From contig NZ_FCOF02000036.1 in the NCBI RefSeq assembly GCF_001544755.2, forward strand, positions 1 to 64,000: a stretch of DNA of 64,000 nucleotides. The letters run 5' to 3'. The notes beneath the pieces are model-generated. The model was not told the DNA's origin. It saw only the letters and a program-made list of their open reading frames with translations, and did not search any database. The position numbers were made by a program, and so were the translations under genes. Position 1 is the stretch's first letter; the number at the start of each line of letters is the position of its first letter. Of this stretch, positions 38,638-47,347 are shown piece after piece. Origin of the DNA: Caballeronia catudaia (GTDB lineage Bacteria; Pseudomonadota; Gammaproteobacteria; Burkholderiales; Burkholderiaceae).

Positions 38638-39678
38638 CTAACCCGATTTCCGGCGGCAGCGCAGAGAAGCAGACGGCGATTCGCCGAAGTGCTTTTTATA
38701 CTCAACCGAGAACCTGCCGAGATGCGCGAAGCCCCACTTGGTGGCGATTTCCGTGACAGACGTGATACCAGATGCTTCCACGGTCACTAACTCCTGCCGT
38801 ACCCGCTCAAGTCGCAATTGCCGCACGTATCCCATGGGGCTCATTCCATAGTAGTTCTTAAAACCAGAGAATAGTCGGCTGGCGCTCACGCCTGCATGTT
38901 CAGCGATGCTCTCGATGGTCAGTGGCTCTTGGACGTTGGCGCGGATGAACTCTTCAACACGGCGTACGAAAAGCGGTGCGAGCGCACCGGCCGGACGCCG
39001 TATGCCGTCGCGGGCTGTATTCGATTGCCCGTAAAGGAGTGCGTTAATCAAGGTCGATTTAAACTGGTTGAATGCCAGCGGATTCATCAACGGGTGGTTG
39101 TCGATACTCATCGCGTCCGCCAGGAGAGGCAGCAGATGCGTTAGGCAACTGCCTGCCGGAGAATTCAGTGACAGCTCTGGTTCGAACTCCACAGGGCGGC
39201 TGAACGACTCCCCCAGGTGCTTCTCGCAGTGTTCCTCAATGGCGCCACGCTCAATCCTAAGGATGACCTGGGGGCAAGCGTCACCCCACCGCATCCGTAA
39301 CGGCAATGAAGGAGAGAGGAGCGAGGCCGCCTGCGGTGTCGAAACGAAACGTCGGTTGCCACATTCGATTTCCGCGTTGCCGTGAATCGGAATCTGGAGC
39401 AAAAAGAAATTCTCTAGGCGACCCGGGTCAATCACAACCTCGCTGCCATAGTCGAGCAGGTTCAACGACACATCGCCATGCCGCACGTGGTGCATGCGTC
39501 CCAGGAGACCGTGTACGCCCGTCACGACTGAGAGTCCATGCGGTCTGAAGATTTTCCCCACAATAGCCCGTACTTCCTCCAGATCAGTCGACTGCATCAA
39601 GAGATTATCGCGATTGAAACACGGCGCTGTTGAGAGGCCTTGCACGTCGAAGCGGGGCAGCTCTGACCGATTTTCCAC
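38638..39678 (-). CDS. AraC/XylS-family transcriptional activator
   Basis: A 346-residue activator. The N-terminal two-thirds resembles the ligand-binding domain of the XylS/BenR/AntR-like group (for example FRPHGLSVVTGVHGLLGRMH). The C-terminal 100 residues are the AraC DNA-binding domain with two helix-turn-helices, beginning VEEFIRANVQEPLTIESIAE and containing GVSASRLFSGFKNYYGMSPM. The GTG start at 39678 follows AGGTGA. It lies near, and on the same strand as, the indole operon, whose promoters and those of cat and ant carry XylS-type direct repeats. It is therefore the prime candidate for their regulator. The inducer (indole product or anthranilate) is not known. Confidence 0.88.
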   Translation of the reverse strand: MENRSELPRFDVQGLSTAPCFNRDNLLMQSTDLEEVRAIVGKIFRPHGLSVVTGVHGLLGRMHHVRHGDVSLNLLDYGSEVVIDPGRLENFFLLQIPIHGNAEIECGNRRFVSTPQAASLLSPSLPLRMRWGDACPQVILRIERGAIEEHCEKHLGESFSRPVEFEPELSLNSPAGSCLTHLLPLLADAMSIDNHPLMNPLAFNQFKSTLINALLYGQSNTARDGIRRPAGALAPLFVRRVEEFIRANVQEPLTIESIAEHAGVSASRLFSGFKNYYGMSPMGYVRQLRLERVRQELVTVEASGITSVTEIATKWGFAHLGRFSVEYKKHFGESPSASLRCRRKSG

Positions 39679-39950
39679 AATTCACCTCTGACCTTCACTC
39701 TCAACCCGGTCTTCGCGTCGCTGAACGCAAGAAACGGGCCACTTCCCAATCTTAGAAAAGGATGCGCAACGTTCGCATCGGCATATACCCGCAACACCAG
39801 CGGACCGCTCCGGTGTCCTCGCGCACAGCGCGAAAATTCCAGGAGTTGCTGGACAGTGGTTGAAGTTGCCGGATATCACGATCGTGGTCCGACCTCGATA
39901 CTGGAATCGAGCGCTTAGCAAAGTTGGGCGCGTGCACGAAGGAGGACATG

Positions 39951-40190
39951 ATGGACATCGCCGAAACTTCCCTGCATGGTCAGGTTGACAAGTGGCTGGT
40001 ACTGACGCATACGACGTATATGCGTGTGGTTCGGTTCAGTCGTCTCGGATCACATCGAAACCGTTTTGTGTGCGTCGAAACTTCAGGTCCAATGGGTACA
40101 CTCGCGCTTTTCTTTTTCCGGCACGGCGACCGCTCATGGCGAGTCTACCCTCCCGAAACGCAACGCCCTACTATGGCTTTCGCGCGGTAG
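39951..40190 (+). CDS. Small conserved-looking hypothetical protein, 79 residues
   Basis: AAGGAGG five bases before the ATG at 39951 is an excellent ribosome site. The product starts MDIAETSLHGQVDKWLVLTH and contains a beta-rich middle (FVCVETSGPMGTLALFFFRH), then RSWRVYPPETQRPTM. I recall similar short proteins in Burkholderia genomes but no function. Divergent from the AraC-type regulator. Confidence 0.7.
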   Translation: MDIAETSLHGQVDKWLVLTHTTYMRVVRFSRLGSHRNRFVCVETSGPMGTLALFFFRHGDRSWRVYPPETQRPTMAFAR

Positions 40191-40542
40191 TGTCGGTGGT
40201 AGGTGCCGGTTTCCATTTTCTCATGAAGATCGCGCATCGAAGCTTGAACGGACCCGCGAACATCGTGCTCCTTTCCAACGCCCGAATTGACGACACACGA
40301 AATACGCGGGCAGCAGATCTCTTTTCATCATCGCCACCTTTGCTGTCTGCGAGCGGTCCGCCTGTATGGCATAACCCTCGAAGGGCACACCCTAACCATC
40401 GTCAGCATGTTGCCGTGGTAAAGGACATCGCCGCCCGGAGCCTGATCCCGGCGTACAGGGCGGGCACCCGATAAGCGCTTTCCAGCCGCGCACTCGCGGA
40501 ATCATTCAGCGCCCGCCTTACGGCGGGCCTCCGTCGAGCATG
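40191..40542. other. About 350 bases without a gene; contains a strong hairpin
   Basis: No coding frame is supported. At 40511-40528 GCCCGCC-TTAC-GGCGGGC can form a stable stem just downstream of the last gene of the indole operon. Confidence 0.5.
40511..40528 (-). terminator. GC-rich hairpin after the indole operon, possible terminator
   Basis: A 7-bp perfect stem (GCCCGCC/GGCGGGC) with a four-base loop starts about 15 bases beyond the stop of the channel gene. On the minus strand no T-tract follows, so it may act as an mRNA 3'-end stabiliser or a weak terminator rather than a classical intrinsic one. Confidence 0.4.
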
Positions 40543-41499
40543 TCAATGAAAGTGATGCACGTAGCGCAGTACTACACGTGTACCTTCCGGCCTATTTCGA
40601 GCGCCCGCCTCGAAATAGGCGTTGAACATCAGGTGGTCGTGCTGCGAGAAGCTATACATCGCACCCGGACCGATCGCCCAGACCGCTTCACGCTGCCCGG
40701 ACACGTTCTCGCCATTCACCTTCATGTCGGTGATCTGGCGCAGCCAGTAACCGTTGAGGCCGATTCGCAGACCCGGCATGACCTCGTATTCCGTGGCGAT
40801 GTTGATGTGCAGCGCCTGCCCGGCCTGCGATGAAGTTGCGGCGGCTCCAAGACCCTGATAAGGCCGATTGTTGGTGGCGTTCCAGAGGTAGTGCAGTCGC
40901 CAGGAAACCGTCCATTTCGGATTGACCCAGAACGTCGCCGCCCAATACGGATCGATCGACCAGAAACCGCTGCCGGGGTTGATCGCCTTGCTCGGGTCAT
41001 ATGCGCCCGTCGGTGCGATGATCTGAAACTCGAAACGGTGCGCAAAGCGAGGTCCGTCGGGGCCCATCACAGGATCGAACTGGATGAACGGCCCAATCAG
41101 GACGTCGCCGAATCCCGTGCGTGCGTTCAGCGCCACGTCGCCCATGCCGTCGTCGGTATGCGCCGATGCCACCCACGGCAGGATGACGTCGATGCCCGGA
41201 TGGGCGCCCGCGATCTTGAACGGTGACTGATAGACGAGTTGCGTCAGGCCCGCGAAGACATCGACGTTCTGCTTCGGCAAAGCGACCTTGTTGCCGGCAT
41301 TGTCGTTGATACGGTCTGCCGTGTAGTACTCGAGGTACTGCGTTGCATACCAGCCAGAGCCTGCCGGCGGCGCACCGTCGAGGAAGCTCGTGAAACCCAG
41401 GTTGATATTGGGTAGATCGCTGGCGCTTGCCGATGTGGTGTGTATCAGGCCGATCGCGGTGAGGCAGGAAAGCAGCAGGCGGGACGCGCGGTGCTTCAT
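40543..41499 (-). CDS. Outer-membrane channel of the phenol-degradation MetA type
   Basis: A 318-residue protein with a signal peptide (SRLLLSCLTAIGLIHTTSAS, cleavage near residue 27) followed by beta-strand-rich sequence. LPNINLGFTSFLDGAPPAGS and the closing RVVLRYVHHFH fit the family annotated as MetA-pathway-of-phenol-degradation protein, thought to be outer-membrane channels for aromatic substrates. GGGGG lies seven bases before the ATG at 41499. It is last in the minus-strand operon, 42 bases after the flavin reductase, so it may admit indole or related compounds (inference). A 12-bp inverted repeat is embedded in its 3' end. Confidence 0.85.
   Translation of the reverse strand: MKHRASRLLLSCLTAIGLIHTTSASASDLPNINLGFTSFLDGAPPAGSGWYATQYLEYYTADRINDNAGNKVALPKQNVDVFAGLTQLVYQSPFKIAGAHPGIDVILPWVASAHTDDGMGDVALNARTGFGDVLIGPFIQFDPVMGPDGPRFAHRFEFQIIAPTGAYDPSKAINPGSGFWSIDPYWAATFWVNPKWTVSWRLHYLWNATNNRPYQGLGAAATSSQAGQALHINIATEYEVMPGLRIGLNGYWLRQITDMKVNGENVSGQREAVWAIGPGAMYSFSQHDHLMFNAYFEAGARNRPEGTRVVLRYVHHFH
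40590..40620. repeat. Perfect 12-bp inverted repeat inside the channel gene
   Basis: GCCTATTTCGAG at 40590-40601 and CTCGAAATAGGC at 40609-40620 form a perfect 12-bp stem with a 7-base loop, within the last 80 bases of the coding region. It encodes part of MFNAYFEAGARN. A stem this long is unlikely by chance and could affect mRNA stability or transcription read-through. Confidence 0.8.
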
Positions 41500-41541
41500 A
41501 GAATGACCCCCTTGTTATGTAAGGTATGCGAAATTATCGGA

Positions 41542-42075
41542 TCAAGAGAAGGAAAGGTTATTGGCGACCGCGCCGTACTGTCCCGAATGGAAGACCAGCG
41601 GCGCGTGTCCGTTTGCCTCGAAATGCTCGATCTGTCCGATAAAAATCACGTGATCGCCGCCTTCGTGCTGCGCAAGATTGCGGCAAACGAAATGCGCGCT
41701 GCATCCATCGAGGACAATCGTGCCGCCCAGGCTTTCGCGGCAAGCCACGCCGGCGTACTTGTCCGGCACTGCTTTCGAAAAGCGACGGGACAGGTCGATC
41801 TGGTCTTCGGCCAGCACGTTGATCGCGAAGTGCCCGGCATTCACGAAATCCGCGCAGCTGGGCGACGTCTTGCTGATACTCCAGAGCACAAGCGGCGGGT
41901 CGAGCGACAGCGATGCAAACGAGTTCGCGGTCAGGCCGACCTTGCGTCCATCCTCCGCGGCGGCAGTGATGACGGTGACGCCCGTCGGATACTGCCCGAA
42001 GGCGTTGCGCAGTTGCCGCACCGCGTTGACCGGGTCATTGGGCTTTGCGGTGACGGGTTCGTGGGTGCTGGACAT
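41542..42075 (-). CDS. iifD: Flavin reductase, partner of the indole monooxygenase (IifD-like)
   Basis: A 177-residue protein of the FMN-binding split-barrel flavin reductase family. It would use NAD(P)H to supply reduced flavin to the neighbouring monooxygenase. Seen are FGQYPTGVTVITAAAEDG, LTANSFASLSLDPPLVLWSI and GHFAINVLAEDQIDLSRRFS, all typical. AAAGGAG precedes the ATG at 42075. It follows the monooxygenase gene by 27 bases. The symbol is assigned by gene order and family, by analogy with the Acinetobacter iif genes. Confidence 0.88.
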   Translation of the reverse strand: MSSTHEPVTAKPNDPVNAVRQLRNAFGQYPTGVTVITAAAEDGRKVGLTANSFASLSLDPPLVLWSISKTSPSCADFVNAGHFAINVLAEDQIDLSRRFSKAVPDKYAGVACRESLGGTIVLDGCSAHFVCRNLAQHEGGDHVIFIGQIEHFEANGHAPLVFHSGQYGAVANNLSFS

Positions 42076-42102
42076 GAGCTTTCTCCTTTGGTATCTGATC
42101 GA

Positions 42103-43350
42103 TCAGGCGGCGTTCGCGGGGTTCGCAGCGTGCTCGCCAATCAGCGCCGCACAGGCAGCGGGATCGAACCACCAGGGCGAGAAAGTCCGCGGGTCATCGA
42201 AGCCGTTGGCGATGAGCGAGGCCAGTGAAGGTAGCTGGCCTGCCGCACCCAGCAGTTCGAGAATGTGCGGCGGCGGCGGCGTGAGCATTGAGTTCGTCCA
42301 CTTGATGACTGCTTGCGCATAAGACCAGTAGCGATCGAACGTCTGCTGCATCCAGTCTTCGCTAAAGGCGGCGCCGCTGCGTTCGAGAATTGCATCGAGA
42401 TAGACCTTCGTGCACTTGGCGGCGTTGTTCGAACCCTGGCCTGTGATCGGATCGTTCACGACGATCGCATCGGCCATGCCGAACACCGTTTTGCCGGAAG
42501 GCAGCCGGAAGTATGGGTTGCGCACCGTGGGGGCGAAGCGGCCGGACAGTACGCCATTCGGGTCGGTCAGTTCCACGTTGGCGCAACGCTCGGCTTCCCA
42601 GGGCAGGTACTTGCGGACGAACGCAAGACTCGTCGCGAGGTGCTGCTCCGGCGTCTTGACCTCGTTCCAGCAATCGAGCGGACCGCCCGGAATGCCTTCA
42701 AACACCATAATTTCACACGGGCCGGTCGTCGTCAGCGCAGGGAATACAAAGTACTCGCCCACACCAGGGATCAGGTTGAAGCGCACCCGCGAGTAAGGTT
42801 CAGACGGGGTCATGCCCTTCACGTAGGTCAGCGCCAGCGCACGCTGCGGCTTATCGAACGGACTGCGTTCGGCGTTGCGGCCCAGCAGATTGACGATCTC
42901 GCCCTTGCCGGCCGCGAGCAGCACGAGGTCATGGCTTCTTGCCAGTTCTTCCATTTCGGGCACGCCCACGTCGCAGATCCGCACGTCGGCGCCGCGCAGT
43001 TTGACGGCTTCGAGCCAAGCCGACATTTTGAGGCGCTGATCCACGGATTGCGCAGGCCGCGTGAGGCGCGCAGACCAGTCGATCAGCTTGCCGCCGGGCA
43101 CGTCCGGATGCGGCACCGCGAGGGCGATGCCTTCGACGGGTGGGCAAGCGTCTTCCCACCAGTTCAAGCCGAGATCGCGCTCGATCTGCAGCGACGTATT
43201 GAACATGCACTGGCTCGACATGACCTTGCCGGTGCGAATCTGCTCTGCATCGCGATTGGTCACGAGCGTGACCTCATAGTCACGCGCGAGCAGGGCGAAT
43301 GCCAGTTGCAGGCCGGACTGGCCGGCGCCGATGATGGCAATTTTTCTCAT
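42103..43350 (-). CDS. iifC: FAD-dependent indole/styrene-type monooxygenase (IifC-like)
   Basis: A 415-residue single-component flavin oxygenase of the StyA/IndA group, which epoxidises styrene or indole with FADH2 from a separate reductase. The FAD motif IAIIGAGQSGLQLAFALLAR opens the protein. GKVMSSQCMFNTSLQIERDL and VNDPITGQGSNNAAKC are characteristic of this group. GGAGGT lies before the ATG at 43350. The surrounding SDR, dienelactone-hydrolase fusion and reductase match the iif indole-degradation set, so indole is the predicted substrate. Styrene is less likely because no styrene-oxide isomerase or phenylacetaldehyde dehydrogenase is near. Confidence 0.88.
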   Translation of the reverse strand: MRKIAIIGAGQSGLQLAFALLARDYEVTLVTNRDAEQIRTGKVMSSQCMFNTSLQIERDLGLNWWEDACPPVEGIALAVPHPDVPGGKLIDWSARLTRPAQSVDQRLKMSAWLEAVKLRGADVRICDVGVPEMEELARSHDLVLLAAGKGEIVNLLGRNAERSPFDKPQRALALTYVKGMTPSEPYSRVRFNLIPGVGEYFVFPALTTTGPCEIMVFEGIPGGPLDCWNEVKTPEQHLATSLAFVRKYLPWEAERCANVELTDPNGVLSGRFAPTVRNPYFRLPSGKTVFGMADAIVVNDPITGQGSNNAAKCTKVYLDAILERSGAAFSEDWMQQTFDRYWSYAQAVIKWTNSMLTPPPPHILELLGAAGQLPSLASLIANGFDDPRTFSPWWFDPAACAALIGEHAANPANAA

Positions 43351-43406
43351 GACGGGATACCTCCGAGTTGATGGATATGGTCAGGCTGATTGGGTCGCGC
43401 CCGCAG

Positions 43407-44195
43407 TTACTCAGCCAGTTTTGGAATGGCGGGCACGGCCTGTTCGGGACCCATCGCCGAATAGCCGCCATCGACGGCGTAATCGGCACCCGTCACGAAG
43501 CTCGCGGCATCGCTGCACAAGAAAGTAACGACGTGCGCGACTTCTTCCGGATTGCCCACGCGTCCAAGCAGATGAAAGGGCGCAGCCACGCGGTCGGTCT
43601 TCGCGCGGTCGCCTCGGGAGAGTTCGTCCATCACACGCGACCACGTCCAGCCCGGGGAAACCGAGTTCACACGAATCCTGTCCGGGGCCAAATCCAGCGC
43701 CATGTTGCGAGTGAGCGCCTTGAGCGCGGCTTTCGAAGTCGGATAGAGCCAGCGTCCTGTCTGTGCGCATTCGGCTGAGATCGAGCTGAAGTTCACAATC
43801 GAGCCGCCGCCGCGCTCGATCATGTACGGATGCACCGCCTTGACCAGCATCACGGCGGAGATCACGTTCACGTTCATTGCGGCGAGCCAGTCGTTGCGGC
43901 CTGCCTGGATGCCGTTGTCGACATAGCTGCAGGCCAGGTTGACGAGAATGTCGATGCCGCCGAACGTATCGGCCGTTCTCGCAACGGCTCGCTCGAGCGC
44001 ACTATCGCTCGTGATGTCCGTTTCGATGAAGACACCGTTGGCGCCGAGGGAGTCGGCCACGCGCCTGCCGTTCTGCACGTCGATATCGAGGAGGGCGACC
44101 CGGGCGCCGGCGGCAGCCAGGTCTTTGGCGACGGCTGCGCCGATCAGTGTGGCGCCGCCGGTCACGATGGCGGTCCTGCCTGCAAGTGAGGTCAT
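43407..44195 (-). CDS. iifB: SDR dehydrogenase, indole-2,3-dihydrodiol dehydrogenase-like (IifB-like)
   Basis: A 262-residue short-chain dehydrogenase. The cofactor motif is TGGATLIGAAVA, the usual NNAG is changed to NLAC, the catalytic serine is in NFSSISA and the Tyr/Lys pair is YPTSK. In the Iif pathway the SDR oxidises the indole dihydrodiol to 3-hydroxyindolin-2-one. The role here is by gene context. The start at 44195 (MTSLAGRTAIVTGG) is chosen because the 67-codon upstream extension is not SDR-like and overlaps the preceding gene. Spacing to its neighbours is 41 and 56 bases. Confidence 0.87.
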   Translation of the reverse strand: MTSLAGRTAIVTGGATLIGAAVAKDLAAAGARVALLDIDVQNGRRVADSLGANGVFIETDITSDSALERAVARTADTFGGIDILVNLACSYVDNGIQAGRNDWLAAMNVNVISAVMLVKAVHPYMIERGGGSIVNFSSISAECAQTGRWLYPTSKAALKALTRNMALDLAPDRIRVNSVSPGWTWSRVMDELSRGDRAKTDRVAAPFHLLGRVGNPEEVAHVVTFLCSDAASFVTGADYAVDGGYSAMGPEQAVPAIPKLAE

Positions 44196-44236
44196 GGTTT
44201 TCTCGATGGTCGTTGGGTGTGTGATGTACCGGGAGA

Positions 44237-45478
44237 TCAGGCGTTGTCGACGGCGCTGCTGCTGTCCCAACGCTTCATCAGCGTGTTCGACGGGATGGTT
44301 TCGTCGAGCAGCTTGTGCGCAGTTTCGACACCCGCAGTAGGTAGGCCCGTCGGATCGAGCAAGCCGATCTGGACCAGCACGCTGGCCTGATCCCAATAAA
44401 TGTGCTCGTGATAGAGCTTGTTGCCTCGGAACTTCACCACGGCAAGCAGCGGTATCTCGACGCGCTTGCCCGTGGGTGCGATGCCGGGCAGCATCCAGTC
44501 GATCTCGGTGGTGTGCGTGAAGCAGAACAGCACCTCATCGACGATCTGCGTTGCGCCTACGGTGCGCGAGACCGGCGTGATCACCGTGTCCGGCGGATTG
44601 GCGTGCACGAAGTGATGGCTGTAAAAGCGTTTCAGTTCCTTGTAGCCCACGCCGCCCGTGAGGGTCGGGATATGGTTGACGTAGGGCTCGGCCACCATGG
44701 TCGCCATGGTGGCGTCCACGTTGCGCGTCGTGAACTCGTGCGCAAGATGTTCTTCCCACAGGGCCGACAGATCGTAATGCGGGCCCATCGTCTTGCGGAA
44801 CGCGGCCACTGCGCGCTCGTGCGCCATCATCGCGGAAGTCTTGTCGAAGTGGTCTCCACCCTTGCGCGCGAACGCATGGTCGACGCCTGGATAGACATAC
44901 ACTTCGATGTTGTCCTTGCCGGCGAGGGCCGCCGTGATCTGCTGCTGTGCTTCGGGCGGACAGAAGCGGTCGAGCGCGGCGATGTCCAGGACGAGGCGAC
45001 CTTTGATGCTGGCGGCTTCTTCCAGTGCGTGCTCGATGCCCACGCCGTAATAGCTGACTGCGCACGCCACGGGCAGGCGGCAGGCGGCGAGATAGGCAAG
45101 CTTGCCGCCCATGCAGAAGCCGAGCACACCTGTTTCGCCTTGGCACTCGGGCAGCGTGCGAAGTACGTCGAGCGTCGCGGCGATATCTGCAACGCCCTTG
45201 TCTTCGTCGTACTGCCGATAGAGGTCTAACGCGCGCGCAAAACCGGCTTCTGTATAGCCGAGTTCGATACCTGGTTCGACGCGCCAGAACAGGTCGGGAA
45301 CCAGCACTGTGTAGCCTTCCTCGGCGTAGTAGTCGGCCACGTCGCGCATAGTCGCGTTGACGCCGAAGATTTCCTGGCACAGTACGATGCCAGGTCCCTT
45401 GCCGCTTTCAGGGACCGCTAGGTAGGCGCGGAATGCGCCGCCGTGCGGTGCAGGAATATCGATGTATCGTCCTTTCAT
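44237..45478 (-). CDS. iifA: Dienelactone hydrolase-SnoaL fusion (IifA-like)
   Basis: A 413-residue two-domain protein. Residues 1 to about 230 form a dienelactone-hydrolase fold with Glu in CQEIFGV, the Cys nucleophile in GFCMGGKLAYLA, Asp in LVLDIAALDRFC and His in YPGVDHAFAR, so the triad is intact. From about residue 250 a SnoaL/NTF2-like domain follows (DATMATMVAEPYVNHIPTLT). In Acinetobacter a dienelactone-hydrolase-like cofactor-independent oxygenase, IifA, turns 3-hydroxyindolin-2-one into anthranilate; this protein is its likely counterpart. It is first in the operon, with XylS-type repeats 65-100 bases upstream. The start is 45478, after GAGAGG. Confidence 0.87.
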   Translation of the reverse strand: MKGRYIDIPAPHGGAFRAYLAVPESGKGPGIVLCQEIFGVNATMRDVADYYAEEGYTVLVPDLFWRVEPGIELGYTEAGFARALDLYRQYDEDKGVADIAATLDVLRTLPECQGETGVLGFCMGGKLAYLAACRLPVACAVSYYGVGIEHALEEAASIKGRLVLDIAALDRFCPPEAQQQITAALAGKDNIEVYVYPGVDHAFARKGGDHFDKTSAMMAHERAVAAFRKTMGPHYDLSALWEEHLAHEFTTRNVDATMATMVAEPYVNHIPTLTGGVGYKELKRFYSHHFVHANPPDTVITPVSRTVGATQIVDEVLFCFTHTTEIDWMLPGIAPTGKRVEIPLLAVVKFRGNKLYHEHIYWDQASVLVQIGLLDPTGLPTAGVETAHKLLDETIPSNTLMKRWDSSSAVDNA

Positions 45479-45543
45479 TGGGGCCTCTCTGATGGGGTTG
45501 CGGCTTGAGTGGCTCCAGTGTTCGGCGACAAAACAAACGGCTC

Positions 45544-45578
45544 TATCCGTTTTTTTCAACGGGTATCCGCGCAATGCA
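45544..45578 (-). promoter_or_regulatory. XylS/AntR-type operator upstream of iifA
   Basis: Read on the minus strand, TGCA-N6-GGATA (45578 to 45564) is followed 20 bases on by a second GGATA (45548-45544). The published XylS/BenR half-site is TGCA-N6-GGNTA in direct repeat about 21 bases apart. Here one half-site is perfect and the second keeps GGATA. It points toward iifA, 65 bases before its start. Confidence 0.55.
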
Positions 45579-45744
45579 GAAAACTGCCAGAACGAGGGTA
45601 ACTCCTAATAAGGAAGCGAGGTCTTCGTGAATCGGTCGTAGTCAGATAGCTGGAACGCGTAATGATTAGTAAGGGTAGAAAAGCTCGCTACCCGGTGTCC
45701 TCGACCGCTCGCTCGGATCCACTTGTACGGCAAATGCTCAGCCA

Positions 45745-46270
45745 GTCGACTTGGATCGGCCAGCTGCTGCGCTCGTCCTCGATAACTTGGATTTGGTGCT
45801 ACCTGACCACGCGCGTCCGTTTGTGAGCAGGAGCGCGGTGGTGGCGCGGGCGCGCCAGCGCATCGGTGAATCGCCGCCCGAATGGCTGTTTGAGCACGCG
45901 GCGCGCGCCCGATGCACGCAGGACGCGGTCTACCGCCGGTGCAAGACTCGCGCTTGTGCGCGATGGATGGCACGACGCTGCGGATTGCCGGCAGCCAAGC
46001 GCAAGCATTTTGGTGCACAGGGGCTCTGATTGCCTACAATCTGATTGGTCGCAAAATCGCCGATGCTGCCTTCGAAGCGAAGCGCGCTCCCACGGACATC
46101 AGCTTTGTGCACGCGGTTCACACGATCCGGCACGAGATGATGGGGTCGCTGTCTACCTGCCTTTGCAAGCGTGCCTGCATGCCTTCAGCGGCTGCGCGAA
46201 CGGTTGAAGGCGTTGCCAAATAAAAAACGACTCGTCGCACATGCGATCGAGTCGCCAAACCCGGCCCTAT
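45745..46270 (+). pseudogene. Remnant of an IS4-family transposase
   Basis: Scattered pieces in different frames resemble a large IS4-type transposase: ALVLDNLDLVLPDHARPF and VSRSAVVARARQRIGESPPE from the N-terminus, AYNLIGRKIADAAFEAKRAP and ISFVHAVHTIRHE from the C-terminal third, and LPACLQRLRERLKALPNKKR near the end. The catalytic middle is deleted (junction near 46020). It lies exactly between the indole and cat operons and may mark an old recombination point joining them. Confidence 0.65.
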
Positions 46271-46336
46271 TCGTTACGCCGTTCGGTATCTCCGGATGGC
46301 CGTGGCGCACGGCCGATCGGCCGCTACGTGGGGCTG

Positions 46337-47269
46337 TTACGCCGAGGCAGCGCGCAGGCGATGGACGATCTGGTTGTCCTTGCCCTGAACGAGCGGAGTC
46401 AGGGTAACGTTGAACTCGATGTCCTTGTAGGTGTCGGTCTTCAGGCCCAGTGCGGCGCCGCCCGTCTTTTCGACCACGGGGGGGATCAGTTCCTCGCGGG
46501 TAGCGTAGGCGAAGTCGTCCCAGATGAGCGGATCCCCTTCGATGTTAAATTGCGTGGTCAGCTTCCGGTGCTGGGCGCTCGTCACGAAGAAGTGCACGTG
46601 CGCCGGACGGTCACCGTGACGGGCGAGCTCGTTCAACAGCTGCTGAGTCGCACCCTGCGGCGGGCAGCCATAGCCCACCGGCATGAGCGTGCGGAATTCG
46701 TACTTGCCATCCGCGCCTGTCCTGACCGCGCCACGCAGGTTGAATTCGCCCTGCGTGCCCGTCGGATCAAAGTGCGAATAGAAACCGTTGGAATTGGCAT
46801 GCCAGCATTCCACTACGGCGCCAGCAACCGGCTTACCGTCCGGCCCTGTGACAGTGCCGTGGATGATGAGCGGGCCAGCGCGCGGGTCGGGGTCAACGTC
46901 GATCTTTGATACGCCATCGCGTATCGGCGCGCCGGCGACATATAGCGGGCCTTCGATCGTGCGTGGCGTGCCGCCGTCGATGCCGATCGCCTTGTCCGCG
47001 GCATCCATGCGAATGTCGAGATACTTTTCCAGACCGAGGCCGGCGGCGAGCAACGCCGCTTCGCCGTCCTGTCCAAGCTTGTTCAGATAGTTGACGCCGG
47101 CCCAGACTTCATCGGGCGTGATGTCTAAATCATCGATAGCCTTGAACAGATCGCCGAGCAGGCGCTGGATAATCTGCTTGAAGCGTGCGTTGCCGTCCTT
47201 GCTGTCGACGTTGACAGCGGCCTTCAGCAGGTCCTGCACTTCTTGGGTATCGAATACTTTGACGCTCAT
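46337..47269 (-). CDS. catA: Catechol 1,2-dioxygenase
   Basis: A 310-residue intradiol dioxygenase that opens catechol to cis,cis-muconate using non-haem Fe(III). The N-terminal helical dimerisation region precedes the catalytic beta sandwich. The four iron ligands are recognisable as Tyr in EGPLYVAGAP, Tyr in MPVGYGCPP and both His of PAHVHFF. The ATG at 47269 (MSVKVFDTQEV) has GGAGA upstream; an ATG five codons earlier is the alternative. It is last in the catB-catC-catA operon, 78 bases after catC. Full length. Confidence 0.95.
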   Translation of the reverse strand: MSVKVFDTQEVQDLLKAAVNVDSKDGNARFKQIIQRLLGDLFKAIDDLDITPDEVWAGVNYLNKLGQDGEAALLAAGLGLEKYLDIRMDAADKAIGIDGGTPRTIEGPLYVAGAPIRDGVSKIDVDPDPRAGPLIIHGTVTGPDGKPVAGAVVECWHANSNGFYSHFDPTGTQGEFNLRGAVRTGADGKYEFRTLMPVGYGCPPQGATQQLLNELARHGDRPAHVHFFVTSAQHRKLTTQFNIEGDPLIWDDFAYATREELIPPVVEKTGGAALGLKTDTYKDIEFNVTLTPLVQGKDNQIVHRLRAASA

Positions 47270-47347
47270 GGTTACTGTCTCCATATAGTTCTCAGGGAAA
47301 ATACGATTCGGGACGCGTTCGTCCTCGAAAGAACAGTTCTCTCGAGC

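Noticed and set aside
42313-43371. A 352-codon open frame on the plus strand
   Set aside because: Antisense to the FAD monooxygenase, His/Arg-rich, no domain.
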